64,000 nucleotides of DNA. Source: Roseivirga sp. GTDB lineage: Bacteria; Bacteroidota; Bacteroidia; Cytophagales; Cyclobacteriaceae. The DNA lies in the NCBI GenBank assembly GCA_029262895.1, contig JAJCYM010000070.1:109951-173950 (forward strand). Direction: 5' to 3'. Numbering within the stretch: the stretch's first letter is position 1; the number at the start of each line of letters is the position of its first letter. This document shows, in pieces, positions 48,035 through 57,168 of this stretch. The notes under the pieces are model-generated. The model was not told the origin of the DNA and did not search any database. It saw only the letters and a list, made by a program, of their open reading frames with translations. The translations under genes were made by a program, and so were the position numbers.

Positions 48035-49162
48035 TCAATCGTTTTTCACGAACTCACCAGTTTCTATATATCCATTATTTTTGACTTTGACCGAGGTGCT
48101 GCCCATCACTTTATAGTAATCAGAAAAGTACACGGGAAGACCCGCACTATTAAATAGATTTTTTGAGTCGCTAATTTGATAATGCAAGTGGGGCTTAAAG
48201 GAATCTCCAGAGTTACCCACCTGTGCTATAAGCTGTCCTTTCTTGACCTTATCGCCTATGGCCACCTGAACACTACCTTTTTTCAAATGGAAGAACTGGC
48301 TGAAAGTATTGTCTTGGTGTTGAATCACAATATAATTGCCGCCCATGATTTTCACATTTCCAGGCACATCAGTCTGGTAGTTAAATGCCAGGGTTCCAAT
48401 ACGAGGGTCCACAGCTCCATCTACCGCATCTACCACAGTACCTGCCGCAGTGGCATAGACATTTTGACCGAAACAGTACCAGTCGCTAAGCTCCTTTCCG
48501 TCATTTTTATACAACTGTCCGTCCTCTTTAACTGTTTGAAAGTCATAACCGTACCGGTTCGATTGTTCATCCATCGCCAGAATTTTGGCTGCGATATGGG
48601 TAAAGTCGAATCGTCTATGGTGTGAATAATAGTCGTTGCCATCGGCTATGAAGGAAAGACCCTTTAGCGGTAAGCTGTGTGAAATTGTTTGCTGATATTC
48701 CTTTACAGGGATAGTGACAGATTCCACAAATGTCTTAGTCCAAACATCCGTCAAGATGATTTCAAACTTGATATGATCTATTGGAATGTCTTTGGAAAAG
48801 CTATAAAACGGATTAAAAATGAGCAATGTTTTGGCTGCATTGACTGTGCGATTAGGAATGGTTAGTATTCCCGGGCTTACCCCTTCATGAGAGAGACGCT
48901 TGGATATTATTAGCTTATCGTTTTTATCAAAAACCTTGATCTTAAACTCGCTAACATTCAATATTCCATTGGTTTTGTTTTCAATATATAAATCGACATT
49001 AATGAGCTTTTCATAGTCCGTGTTCAATGCATAAATATCTTCAGGGAAGGTGCTAATGCTAATTTTGTCTTGTCCACGAACCGAGAAGCCGATAAAAACT
49101 AATAAGATGGCCGTACCTAAAATAAGTTTTGAACTGGCCTTCATTGATTTTGATTTTTTCAT
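48035..49162 (-). CDS. M23-family metallopeptidase
   Basis: QNVYATAAGTVVDAVDG...NYIVIQHQDNTFSQFFHLKKGSVQVAIGDKVKKGQLIAQVGNSGDSFKPHLHYQI (HLH). Confidence 0.88.
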   Translation of the reverse strand: MKKSKSMKASSKLILGTAILLVFIGFSVRGQDKISISTFPEDIYALNTDYEKLINVDLYIENKTNGILNVSEFKIKVFDKNDKLIISKRLSHEGVSPGILTIPNRTVNAAKTLLIFNPFYSFSKDIPIDHIKFEIILTDVWTKTFVESVTIPVKEYQQTISHSLPLKGLSFIADGNDYYSHHRRFDFTHIAAKILAMDEQSNRYGYDFQTVKEDGQLYKNDGKELSDWYCFGQNVYATAAGTVVDAVDGAVDPRIGTLAFNYQTDVPGNVKIMGGNYIVIQHQDNTFSQFFHLKKGSVQVAIGDKVKKGQLIAQVGNSGDSFKPHLHYQISDSKNLFNSAGLPVYFSDYYKVMGSTSVKVKNNGYIETGEFVKND

Positions 49163-49321
49163 GTTGTCTTGATTTTTTGAGTAAACCAATCAACGGAGTT
49201 ATTATGGTAATGGAGACACTTTTTTATGATCCTTTTGTGAATTCTTGTGGATTGGATTCATAAGTCATAATAAAGATTGTTATGCTCGTTGCAAATCCGT
49301 GTAGACCATAATTGAGGCAAT

Positions 49322-49343
49322 AAAAAAGCCCCAAGAGGGGCTT
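49322..49343 (-). terminator. Intrinsic terminator
   Basis: Minus strand AAGCCCC-tctt-GGGGCTT followed by TTTTA; directly downstream of the SRPBCC gene. Confidence 0.8.
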
Positions 49344-49368
49344 GTAACGTAGTCTTGATAAAAAAACC

Positions 49369-49791
49369 TCAATTGCTGCTTTTCACTAGGTTTTCAAGGC
49401 TGTCAATAATTACGTTATAAAAGCCTTCGAAAAGATCTTTCATATCAGCTTCCGCTTCTTCACTTACCTCATATTGAGCTGTCCAGGAGATGCTACAGCT
49501 ATTTCCATCGATTGCGCTGATCGCAACGGTGCTCACATATCCTTCCACAGGGAATGGGCCTTCTGTGATGCTGTACTGAAATTCCATCGCTGCAGAATCC
49601 ACTTTGTCTAGTGTTTCATAAATGGCAGCACCATCAGGCATGTAGCAAGTTCTGGTGGCGCCAGCGCCTTCGCCTACTACTTCTGATCTTTCAATGGGTG
49701 AAATGTTCTCAATGCCTCTGAATGAGGACAAATTGTTCCAAGCTTTGTCAGCAGAAATTTGAATCGTTTTAGTTACGTTTACTTCAGTCAT
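49369..49791 (-). CDS. SRPBCC-family protein
   Basis: VTKTIQISADKAWNNLSSFRGIENISPIERSEVVGEGAGATRTCYMPDGAAIYETLDKVD. Confidence 0.85.
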   Translation of the reverse strand: MTEVNVTKTIQISADKAWNNLSSFRGIENISPIERSEVVGEGAGATRTCYMPDGAAIYETLDKVDSAAMEFQYSITEGPFPVEGYVSTVAISAIDGNSCSISWTAQYEVSEEAEADMKDLFEGFYNVIIDSLENLVKSSN

Positions 49792-49852
49792 GTCTATAAA
49801 TTTTTTAGTTGTTTAAATCTTATATGACAAATCTATAACCGACTCCGGAGTG

Positions 49853-49872
49853 AATAAAAAATAGCGTTCAGA
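49853..49872 (-). promoter_or_regulatory. 20-bp shared upstream motif, copy A
   Basis: TCTGAACGCTATTTTTTATT (minus), identical to 51178-51197. Confidence 0.7.
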
Positions 49873-49922
49873 TACTGGTTTGATTAACGTGAAGAGTCTT
49901 CTTGGTAGCATGAGGGACTTAG

Positions 49923-49943
49923 ATCCTGAAACAAGTTCAGGAT
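49923..49943. repeat. Short interspersed stem-loop
   Basis: ATCCTGAA-acaag-TTCAGGAT, perfect 8-bp stem. Confidence 0.55.
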
Positions 49944-49992
49944 GACGTACTAAAGAGTGAGGTTAATCCTCAAAATACCGTCTATCAGGAAG

Positions 49993-50568
49993 TCATTTAA
50001 TAAAGGCCAGTTGCTCGTCAACAAACTGCCTTAATTCATCAGGTTCATTAATTTTGAAGAGAATACTTAAACTGAAAATAACTCCTAACAGGAATTGAGA
50101 ATACTCATCTCTTTTCTCAGGATGTTTGATCTCACCCACTTCGATTGCTTTGTCCAAGACAACATTGTAACTGGTCACCAGATTATCAAAATACTGATCG
50201 TAAAGTTTTACCACATCCGGGTTCTCATTTCTTAGTTCAACTACAGTATTGACCATCAAACAACTTCTTGGAAAGGATTTGTCCAATAATGCATCGATCA
50301 GTGCATAGAAAAACTGGCGTAGTGACTCGATTCCATCGGTATTGTCTCTCAACCCTTTAAGGAAGGGATCAGAGCAGGTCTGATTATAATAGATCAGAGA
50401 ATCAAGGAAAAGCATTTCCTTGGAGTACTTATTGTAAATGGTGGAAGTACTGACATCAAGGTGTTCTGCCAAATCTTTTACACTGGCTCCTTTATAACCT
50501 TTAACCCAGAATAATTCTTGTGCTTTTTGCACAAGCTCTTCATATGAACTATTCAGTACTTGAGGCAT
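49993..50568 (-). CDS. TetR/AcrR-family regulator
   Basis: ELVQKAQELFWVKGYKGASVKDLAEHLDVSTSTIYNKYSKEMLFLDSLIYY. Confidence 0.92.
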   Translation of the reverse strand: MPQVLNSSYEELVQKAQELFWVKGYKGASVKDLAEHLDVSTSTIYNKYSKEMLFLDSLIYYNQTCSDPFLKGLRDNTDGIESLRQFFYALIDALLDKSFPRSCLMVNTVVELRNENPDVVKLYDQYFDNLVTSYNVVLDKAIEVGEIKHPEKRDEYSQFLLGVIFSLSILFKINEPDELRQFVDEQLAFIK

Positions 50569-51133
50569 GTTTTTGATGTTTGCTGGTGATGATTTTGATA
50601 CTATTGGTAATATGATCCAGACGTTCTTTTTCTGAATGAATCAGGCAAAAACTCATGGAAGTACAGAACAATCCAACCAAGTGTTTTGCATAGATTTTGT
50701 GATGATCCGCTAGTTCAGGATCTGTTTGGAGCAACCCTGAAATGAGTGTTTCGATATCGCTGAGGTATTTCTTGAGTTTGGCCTTGACCACAGGGTCTGT
50801 GTCGGCTAGCTCAGTTCCAATATGAATGATAAAGCAGCCTTCGTATTTATAATTGGGGTTAAGAAAACTCAGATAGAAATTCGTTAGAACTTCCAAAGTT
50901 GCGCCTGATTCCTTGAGCAACGCTAGTTTTGCATTGCTATACCTTTCTCTATATAAATCAATGACAGCCTGGAGAATGCCCTCTTTATTGTCAAACTCCT
51001 CATAGAGAGAAAATCGATTGACATTGGTGGCTTCTACAATATCACTGATTGCCACACCACCTGAGCCATGTTGCCAAAACAACGACAGGCAAATTTCCAG
51101 TACTCTATTTCGGTTAAACTCTTTGTAGCGCAT
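50549..51133 (-). CDS. TetR/AcrR-family regulator
   Basis: RVLEICLSLFWQHGSGGVAISDIVEATNVNRFSLYEEFDNKEGILQAVIDLY; overlaps the next TetR by 20 bp. Confidence 0.92.
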   Translation of the reverse strand: MRYKEFNRNRVLEICLSLFWQHGSGGVAISDIVEATNVNRFSLYEEFDNKEGILQAVIDLYRERYSNAKLALLKESGATLEVLTNFYLSFLNPNYKYEGCFIIHIGTELADTDPVVKAKLKKYLSDIETLISGLLQTDPELADHHKIYAKHLVGLFCTSMSFCLIHSEKERLDHITNSIKIITSKHQKHASSTE

Positions 51134-51143
51134 TGATATCCTG

Positions 51144-51163
51144 AATTATCAGTAATGATAATT
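51144..51163. promoter_or_regulatory. Candidate TetR operator
   Basis: AATTATCA-gtaa-TGATAATT, perfect inverted repeat 11-30 bp upstream of the TetR start. Confidence 0.65.
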
Positions 51164-51177
51164 GAAGTACAGAAGGT

Positions 51178-51197
51178 AATAAAAAATAGCGTTCAGA
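51178..51197 (-). promoter_or_regulatory. 20-bp shared upstream motif, copy B
   Basis: TCTGAACGCTATTTTTTATT (minus), identical to 49853-49872. Confidence 0.7.
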
Positions 51198-51251
51198 AAA
51201 GAGTTCGATTGGTTGTTTGCTGGTGAACAACACCAACAATGGCAAATACCC

Positions 51252-52061
51252 CTAATTCTTGTTAAGCTCTTCTCTGATCTCAGTTTCTACCATCTCAATG
51301 TCAACCTTTCTTTGGGAAGACCATCTCAAAAGATCCAAATTTGTTTTCATAATGTATTGAATGACAGTCTTGAATCGAGGATCTCTATTGTTGATTGATT
51401 GTATTTCCTGTAAGCTTTGTTTGCTAAATGGGGGGATCGCTAAATCCCTAAGGAGATTATCAAAATAAGTGATCGAAGGCGCCACCCTCACGGCATTATA
51501 GTCCTCATGTGCGGACATAACTCCGTAATAATATTGAATATTTGAGCGTAAGGCTTTATTCCTGATGACCTCCATTTTACCATTAGAGGTCAAGTCATTG
51601 ATGGTGACGGTGGTTACATCAAAGGCTCTGCTCAATCGGAGCTTGGTGATAGCATCTCCAAACGAACTAAAGGAGATGATTGAGCTTCCATAACGGATCG
51701 CATTTTTCTCCATGTTCGATTCAGAGATTACATGAATAAAAAGTGAATCGGAAAGGTATTCTTTATCAATACGGACATCCAACTTTTCCAATACATGGGT
51801 CGACAATTTAATGTTGATGGCAGCTTTCTCTATTACGATAAGAAGATCTTCAGAATCAGTTTCCAAGTCCAGAATAAACCGATTGAGGTACTCTTTTTCT
51901 AGTTTTCTGTTTTGAATACCCTGGTTCCAGGTATTTAATTGAAGCGCAATCAAAATTCCAATGACTACCAAGAAAACCTCACCGATGGCATATTTCAAGT
52001 ACTGAGCTGTTTTGTTCTGTGCCATAAGTTGCTTTCGGATTTGTCGGAAAAATTTGATCAT
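51252..52061 (-). CDS. DUF6090-like membrane-anchored protein
   Basis: MIKFFRQIRKQLMAQNKTAQYLKYAIGEVFLVVIGILIALQLNTWNQGIQNRKLEKEYL. Confidence 0.85.
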   Translation of the reverse strand: MIKFFRQIRKQLMAQNKTAQYLKYAIGEVFLVVIGILIALQLNTWNQGIQNRKLEKEYLNRFILDLETDSEDLLIVIEKAAINIKLSTHVLEKLDVRIDKEYLSDSLFIHVISESNMEKNAIRYGSSIISFSSFGDAITKLRLSRAFDVTTVTINDLTSNGKMEVIRNKALRSNIQYYYGVMSAHEDYNAVRVAPSITYFDNLLRDLAIPPFSKQSLQEIQSINNRDPRFKTVIQYIMKTNLDLLRWSSQRKVDIEMVETEIREELNKN

Positions 52062-52084
52062 AACTGAGGTGGATGGTCTCAAGT

Positions 52085-52265
52085 CCCATCAGGGACAGAC
52101 TGTGGGGTAGGGATTACGCATAAGGTCGATTGTGCCGTAGGTACAATATATGGTTTTTCCTGCGTACAGCCATCCAATTCCTTGTTCCGTACCTGACGGC
52201 ACGGTATGGCCTAGCCTTCGAGTATTACTGAGATGTTGTCCCTAGCGGGACAGCTAGCTAGGTTT
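52085..52265. repeat. Multi-hairpin intergenic element (at least 4 stem-loops)
   Basis: GTCCC-atca-GGGAC; TTGTGCC-gta-GGTACAA; CCGTACC-tgac-GGCACGG; TGTCCC-tagc-GGGACA. Confidence 0.7.
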
Positions 52266-52288
52266 GTCAAATGAGTTGAGTTAGTATG

Positions 52289-52654
52289 TTATTTGGAACG
52301 ATCAACAGAATTCCATTCGATTGGGCTCACATCATCATGATTTAATACCCTGGTTGATTCGCGATCTATGCGCATGACCAATTTGCATTCAGGATCAGGA
52401 CATACCACTCTGGCATCGGTTTCCATCCAATCGGCAGGGTGGTTTTTGCGCTGCTTAGCAGGTAAGAGAGGAAGGGTAGACTGAAGCGCATAAACACAGA
52501 AGTTTTTGCCTTCCGGCATAGATAGTTTACCACCTTTCAGGTGAAAACAATCGCCAATAGCCATTTCACAAGTACAATTGCCATCAATTTTTTCAACTAC
52601 AACTGTTAAGTCGTATAATTCGAATTGATCGTCTCTTAGTCCTTTGTTACTCAT
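52289..52654 (-). CDS. TIGR04076-like protein
   Basis: YDLTVVVEKIDGNCTCEMAIGDCFHLKGGKLSMPEGKNFCVYALQSTLPLLPAKQR...DARVVCPDPECKLVMRIDR. Confidence 0.75.
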   Translation of the reverse strand: MSNKGLRDDQFELYDLTVVVEKIDGNCTCEMAIGDCFHLKGGKLSMPEGKNFCVYALQSTLPLLPAKQRKNHPADWMETDARVVCPDPECKLVMRIDRESTRVLNHDDVSPIEWNSVDRSK

Positions 52655-54050
52655 TACTGGCTTTTACTTTGCGTCCGAGTCCGAATATAACCACTAAGAT
52701 CACCATCACCAATAATGCCCAAGACACAAAATTGTGAAGACCGATATCCAAAGGAGACACGGAGGGAATACCAAATTCTTCCCCGGAATGACTCATATTG
52801 GTCATTAGGATCACAGGAATAAAGTAGGGCAGGAGAAACGGAAAAGTGCAGGCGACCAAACTCAGAAGATTCGCCCTTCTGATCTTGCTGATGCCCATTT
52901 TGTCACCTGTTTTATTGGCAAACTCGGAGACCATCAAAATGGCTACAGCACTATGCGTGGTAAGCAAAACTGCAGCGCTGATGGTACTGGAGATCCACAG
53001 TTCTGCATGCCGTTTAGTGTGACTTCTAACCGAGGCGAAATCTACCAATCGCTTAATCAAGCCACTCGCTTTTAAGGTGGCTACCAACCCCATTAAAAGT
53101 ATAGTGAAGAAGCTGATGCCAACAGCGCGGTTAATGCCATCAATGATAAAACTCTTGGCGGTGAAGTTCTCCAAGTCCAATGAAATGAGCTTGTCCATGG
53201 GCAAGAGACCCAATGCCAAACCGAGGGCAATTCCAAACATCAAACCTGTTAACAGCCCGACAAAAAGGTGCTTGCCTTTGAGAAACATAAAAAGAATCAA
53301 GGCAGGCACCAGGAGCATAGGGAGTCCTTTGACGCTGCCTTCGAGGGTTGCCCCAGCTACATTGCTGCCTCCTGATAGACTGGCACTTATACCAAAGCCA
53401 ACTAAGGCTAACAATGCGGCAGGAATGATGTATTTGATCCGACTCTTGACGGTTGGCCCTATTTCAACCTTTTGACTTAATGCACTGACGATAGTAGTGT
53501 CTGAGATTGGTGCGATAAAATCTCCGACTGTAGCCCCTCCGATAATGGCTCCGGCTAGAGTTGGCAAATGAGCACCGAGCTGTCCGCCAGCAGGGTAGAG
53601 TAGTGGACTACAGATTAAGATGGTTGCAAAACTGGAACCAGTGGAAAGAGAAACTATACAGCAAATGAGAAAAGTGGCAATCACAAAACCGATTCCATCC
53701 AGATTGAGTTGAGCAGAAGTCCAGATCAATGCATCGACAAAGCCGGTAATTTGCATCAGAATACCGATGGTAGAGGCCAGAATCCAGGCGGTGATCATAA
53801 TCATCACGATCTTATTGGACATGCCCTCAATTACGGTCTCGGAAAACTCTTTTCGGTCTTTTGCCATAAGAAGACCCACTGCCAGGGCCACAATCAATAC
53901 AGGCCAGAAGCCACGTTCATCAGGTGCTCCTGATAAGGCAATGGTAATTACACCGCCAACAAACACCATAAAGGGTAGGAGTGCGCCAAAAACTCCTCCA
54001 TAGAAGCTTATTGATCGTTTGCTGTCCGTTTCTTGAATGTCTAGGTCCAT
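52647..54050 (-). CDS. NhaC-family Na+/H+ antiporter-like transporter
   Basis: Multi-TM; IVSLSTGSSFATILICSPLLYPAGGQLGAHLPTLAGAIIGGATVGDFIAPISDTTIVSALSQ. Confidence 0.85.
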   Translation of the reverse strand: MDLDIQETDSKRSISFYGGVFGALLPFMVFVGGVITIALSGAPDERGFWPVLIVALAVGLLMAKDRKEFSETVIEGMSNKIVMIMITAWILASTIGILMQITGFVDALIWTSAQLNLDGIGFVIATFLICCIVSLSTGSSFATILICSPLLYPAGGQLGAHLPTLAGAIIGGATVGDFIAPISDTTIVSALSQKVEIGPTVKSRIKYIIPAALLALVGFGISASLSGGSNVAGATLEGSVKGLPMLLVPALILFMFLKGKHLFVGLLTGLMFGIALGLALGLLPMDKLISLDLENFTAKSFIIDGINRAVGISFFTILLMGLVATLKASGLIKRLVDFASVRSHTKRHAELWISSTISAAVLLTTHSAVAILMVSEFANKTGDKMGISKIRRANLLSLVACTFPFLLPYFIPVILMTNMSHSGEEFGIPSVSPLDIGLHNFVSWALLVMVILVVIFGLGRKVKASNE

Positions 54051-55100
54051 CTAAATACTCGGTTCATTGAGATTGTATTTCATAATGATACCGTGTTTGC
54101 CTTCTCTATCTCGCTCCAATTCAAAGACAGGTCCCTTTGGTCCATCAGCTTTTGTCACAACAGCACGAATGGCGTCCATGTCTTCATCCTCTAATTGAAA
54201 ATCACTTATTTTTTGAAGACTTGCCAGGTGTTTGAGGTTTCGGGTGCCAACTATAACTCCCCCAACCATTGGTTTTTGCAGAATATATCGACAGGCTACT
54301 TCTGCAATATCTACATGGTATTTGTCGGCAATGCTTCTGAGTATCTGTAGTGCTTCCTGGAACAGGTCATACCCGCCAAACTCATCAATAATCAATCTAT
54401 ATTTTACCAAAGACCTGTTTTCCAATGGTTTCTTGGGGTCTTCAACATTTAAGTAGCGATTGCTAAGGAAACCACCTGCCACTGTGCCATAGCACAGGAA
54501 TGGAATATGAAACTTTTCTGCTAAGGCCTGCATATCATACTCAGGTCTGTTGTCCAACACGGAGTATTGCACTTGATTTGCAGCAATAGTCACCCCTGCC
54601 TCAACCAATTCACTTATGCGTTTTGAATCAAAATTTGTAACACCAATGTGCCGAATTTTGCCTTGTCTCTGTAAGTCGACAAGGTGAAGGGCCGTTTCTA
54701 CATAGTTAGGAATATTATAGTCCCACCAGGAAAACTGAACAAGATCGAGCCTTTCCACACCCAGACGCTGAAGGGATCTGTTAATAATGCGCTCGGTATC
54801 CACTTGACTGACAGTAGATAGTGCTTTATGATCAGGAACATACTTTGTGTGGATTTGTACATTTCCCAAATCACCAGCCGCTATTTCGTCTTTATGCTTG
54901 CGGATGAACTTGCCAATCAACTCTTCAACACCAGTATATATATCCGCACAGTCAAATGTGGTAATGCCCGCTTGCACGAATTGACGCATATCTTCAATAG
55001 CCGTTTGCTCATCAACATGGCCATGTCCTCCGGCTAGCTGCCATCCTCCTTTAATTACTCGTGAAATGGAATAGCCTGGCTGAATTTCGATTCGTTCCAC
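54051..55100 (-). CDS. Aldo/keto reductase
   Basis: ISRVIKGGWQLAGGHGHVDEQTAIEDMRQFVQAGITTFDCADIYTGVEELIGKFI...IRHIGVTNFD...VGGVIVGTRNLKHL. Confidence 0.92.
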   Translation of the reverse strand: MERIEIQPGYSISRVIKGGWQLAGGHGHVDEQTAIEDMRQFVQAGITTFDCADIYTGVEELIGKFIRKHKDEIAAGDLGNVQIHTKYVPDHKALSTVSQVDTERIINRSLQRLGVERLDLVQFSWWDYNIPNYVETALHLVDLQRQGKIRHIGVTNFDSKRISELVEAGVTIAANQVQYSVLDNRPEYDMQALAEKFHIPFLCYGTVAGGFLSNRYLNVEDPKKPLENRSLVKYRLIIDEFGGYDLFQEALQILRSIADKYHVDIAEVACRYILQKPMVGGVIVGTRNLKHLASLQKISDFQLEDEDMDAIRAVVTKADGPKGPVFELERDREGKHGIIMKYNLNEPSI

Positions 55101-55377
55101 TTTTTGACTATTTAGAAATGGTTTGACTAAAGATTTTCTTGAATTCTTGAACTGGTACGTAGACTAATCGCATGTAGTAGTTAGGGTTGAGTGTTGGTCC
55201 TTGTCTTAATCTAGAAAGATAAGTATTAATGAAAAGAGGCCAAGTCTTAAGGCTGAGTTTTGCTCTCTTCACTCTTGTAGCATTGATAAATTGATTTTAA
55301 TAAAGACTCAAGCTTTCATAAAACCTCCATACTTCCATGAAGGGCAATGATGTCCTTAGGTAGTTGGGAAGTCTTGA

Positions 55378-56097
55378 TTAGAACTTAACAATGATCTCCC
55401 TTTCAGAATTCTTTCGAATTATGGTAAGCGTTAAGTTCTCACTTGTGTCAGCTGCGCCAATAAACATAATGGCCTGGTCTGCATCTTTGACCTCCAAACC
55501 ATTGACTTTTATCAGGATATCACCTGGGATAACATTGGCTTCAAAAGCTGGAGAATCATCCACAACATTGATAATATACGCCCCTTTATTGCGCTCTATA
55601 TCCTGACGTTCTTCTATAGTCAAATTTCTCAATTCGACTCCGATTTTGGGTGAGTCACTTGAATTTGCAGTTGTACTTGGCGCTGCTGTTTCAGCAGGTT
55701 GCTCAACTACTTCCACGGGTGGAGGGTTCTTTTGCAAGACATAAAAATCGGTACCTATAAAGGTTGCACTGCTAAACAGGACAGAGGCTCCGACTTTTTT
55801 GGCTTCTTTGATTGCCCTTTTTTTGTTTGCCGAATTTTTGAAAGTTGGATGACCGATCCACGTGCCAATTTTTAGATAGCCTTTGTCTTTAAGCAATTGC
55901 ACTTGTTGAGTGTACGTATCACCATCGGTATAGAGCACGATTTGAGGCTCTTCCTTTTTAGCCAAGGTGATCAGGTTGTCGTCTGTCTTGGGGTCGGCAA
56001 ACTCAAAATACTTGAAATATTGTGGTTTCTGTGCGTTGGCCTGAATGGAAAAACCAAGCATCAAAAGGAGAAAGAATGTGCGAATACGAATACTCAT
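55378..56097 (-). CDS. Secreted PDZ-domain protein
   Basis: Signal peptide; AYIINVVDDSPAFEANVIPGDILIKVNGLEVKDADQAIMFI. Confidence 0.8.
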   Translation of the reverse strand: MSIRIRTFFLLLMLGFSIQANAQKPQYFKYFEFADPKTDDNLITLAKKEEPQIVLYTDGDTYTQQVQLLKDKGYLKIGTWIGHPTFKNSANKKRAIKEAKKVGASVLFSSATFIGTDFYVLQKNPPPVEVVEQPAETAAPSTTANSSDSPKIGVELRNLTIEERQDIERNKGAYIINVVDDSPAFEANVIPGDILIKVNGLEVKDADQAIMFIGAADTSENLTLTIIRKNSEREIIVKF

Positions 56098-56422
56098 GAC
56101 TGGTTCTTTAAATGATTAGGGTTGGTAAAACCCTATGGTTGTCATCGATGGCAGCCCTTATAAATAAAGCGCTGATATTCCTTAAGACTAAACATAGTTA
56201 CAGATTCTTAAGGAGATGGAATGTTAGGTAGACAACAATACTCAATCTTATCTGAAGACTGGGTGCAGGTTTTATGATTATATCTATTGAATTATAAGTA
56301 TCGTTTTTCCATATCATTCTTTCAGCGTAGCCCTTCACTTTAACTCTTCTTTTTCCCCAGATACGCAAATTCATTAGTTCTTTTTATATTTTGATACTGG
56401 TGTTTTAATCACCGAAACCAAT

Positions 56423-56776
56423 ATGTACCCGAAGGTTTATTTGTACAAGCGCATCAAGGATGCTAAAATCCTGATCGACAGACATTATTCAGAGCCAATA
56501 GACCTTGCTCATATTTCCGAAAAAGTGTATTTGTCTAAGTATCATTTCTTAAGACTTTTCAAGGAGGCCTATGGTATTACACCCTATCAATATTTAAAAA
56601 AGAAACGAATTGAAAAGGCCAAGGAACTTCTCAGCCAGGGGTTATCAGTCAATGAGGTTTGTGGGTTGGTCAGTTTCGAAAGTGTACAATCTTTTTCAAA
56701 CCTTTTTAAAAAGGAAACTTCATTTCGGCCTTCGGAATTTCGAAAGCACCAGCGAACGAATAGCAACTTTCGATAA
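56423..56776 (+). CDS. AraC-family regulator (stand-alone HTH domain)
   Basis: IDLAHISEKVYLSKYHFLRLFKEAYGITPYQYLKKKRIEKAKELLSQGLSVNEVCGLVSFESVQSFSNLFKKETSFRPSEFR. Confidence 0.92.
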   Translation: MYPKVYLYKRIKDAKILIDRHYSEPIDLAHISEKVYLSKYHFLRLFKEAYGITPYQYLKKKRIEKAKELLSQGLSVNEVCGLVSFESVQSFSNLFKKETSFRPSEFRKHQRTNSNFR

Positions 56777-56815
56777 GTTTCTTTAATCGAGAGCGCGCAT
56801 GTTTGTAAAAAAGCG

Positions 56816-57166
56816 ATGAAAGTTCTTTACAAAATCAACTGGATACTCCTTATCCTGTTGAGTATCTCCACAGGAGTTTTTAAGGTATTACAACAAGAGG
56901 CAGATGTTGAACTTTTTGAGGCATTGGGTATGAACGCCACACTTACAGCTCTTCTTGGCTTGATTCAGTTAGCCGGAGGGATAATGTTGATTCCGGGAAA
57001 AACCAGAAGGTTGGGTGCCATAATTATGGTTCCGGCTTTCGTTATAGCTTCGATAGCGGTTTTCATGAATAACATGATGATTTTTGGAGCAGTATCCGTT
57101 ATTTTCATTTTGATGCCGATTTGGGTGATTGCTGTTGAAAGTGAAAAAGTTAAACCAACCAATTGA
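56816..57166 (+). CDS. Small membrane protein (DoxX-like)
   Basis: Four predicted TM helices; IQLAGGIMLIPGKTRRLGAIIMVPAFVIASIAVFMNN. Confidence 0.65.
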   Translation: MKVLYKINWILLILLSISTGVFKVLQQEADVELFEALGMNATLTALLGLIQLAGGIMLIPGKTRRLGAIIMVPAFVIASIAVFMNNMMIFGAVSVIFILMPIWVIAVESEKVKPTN

Positions 57167-57168
57167 TT

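Noticed and set aside
55229-55294. MKRGQVLRLSFALFTLVALIN micro-ORF
   Set aside because: Only 21 codons with no mature region, terminator or RBS support.
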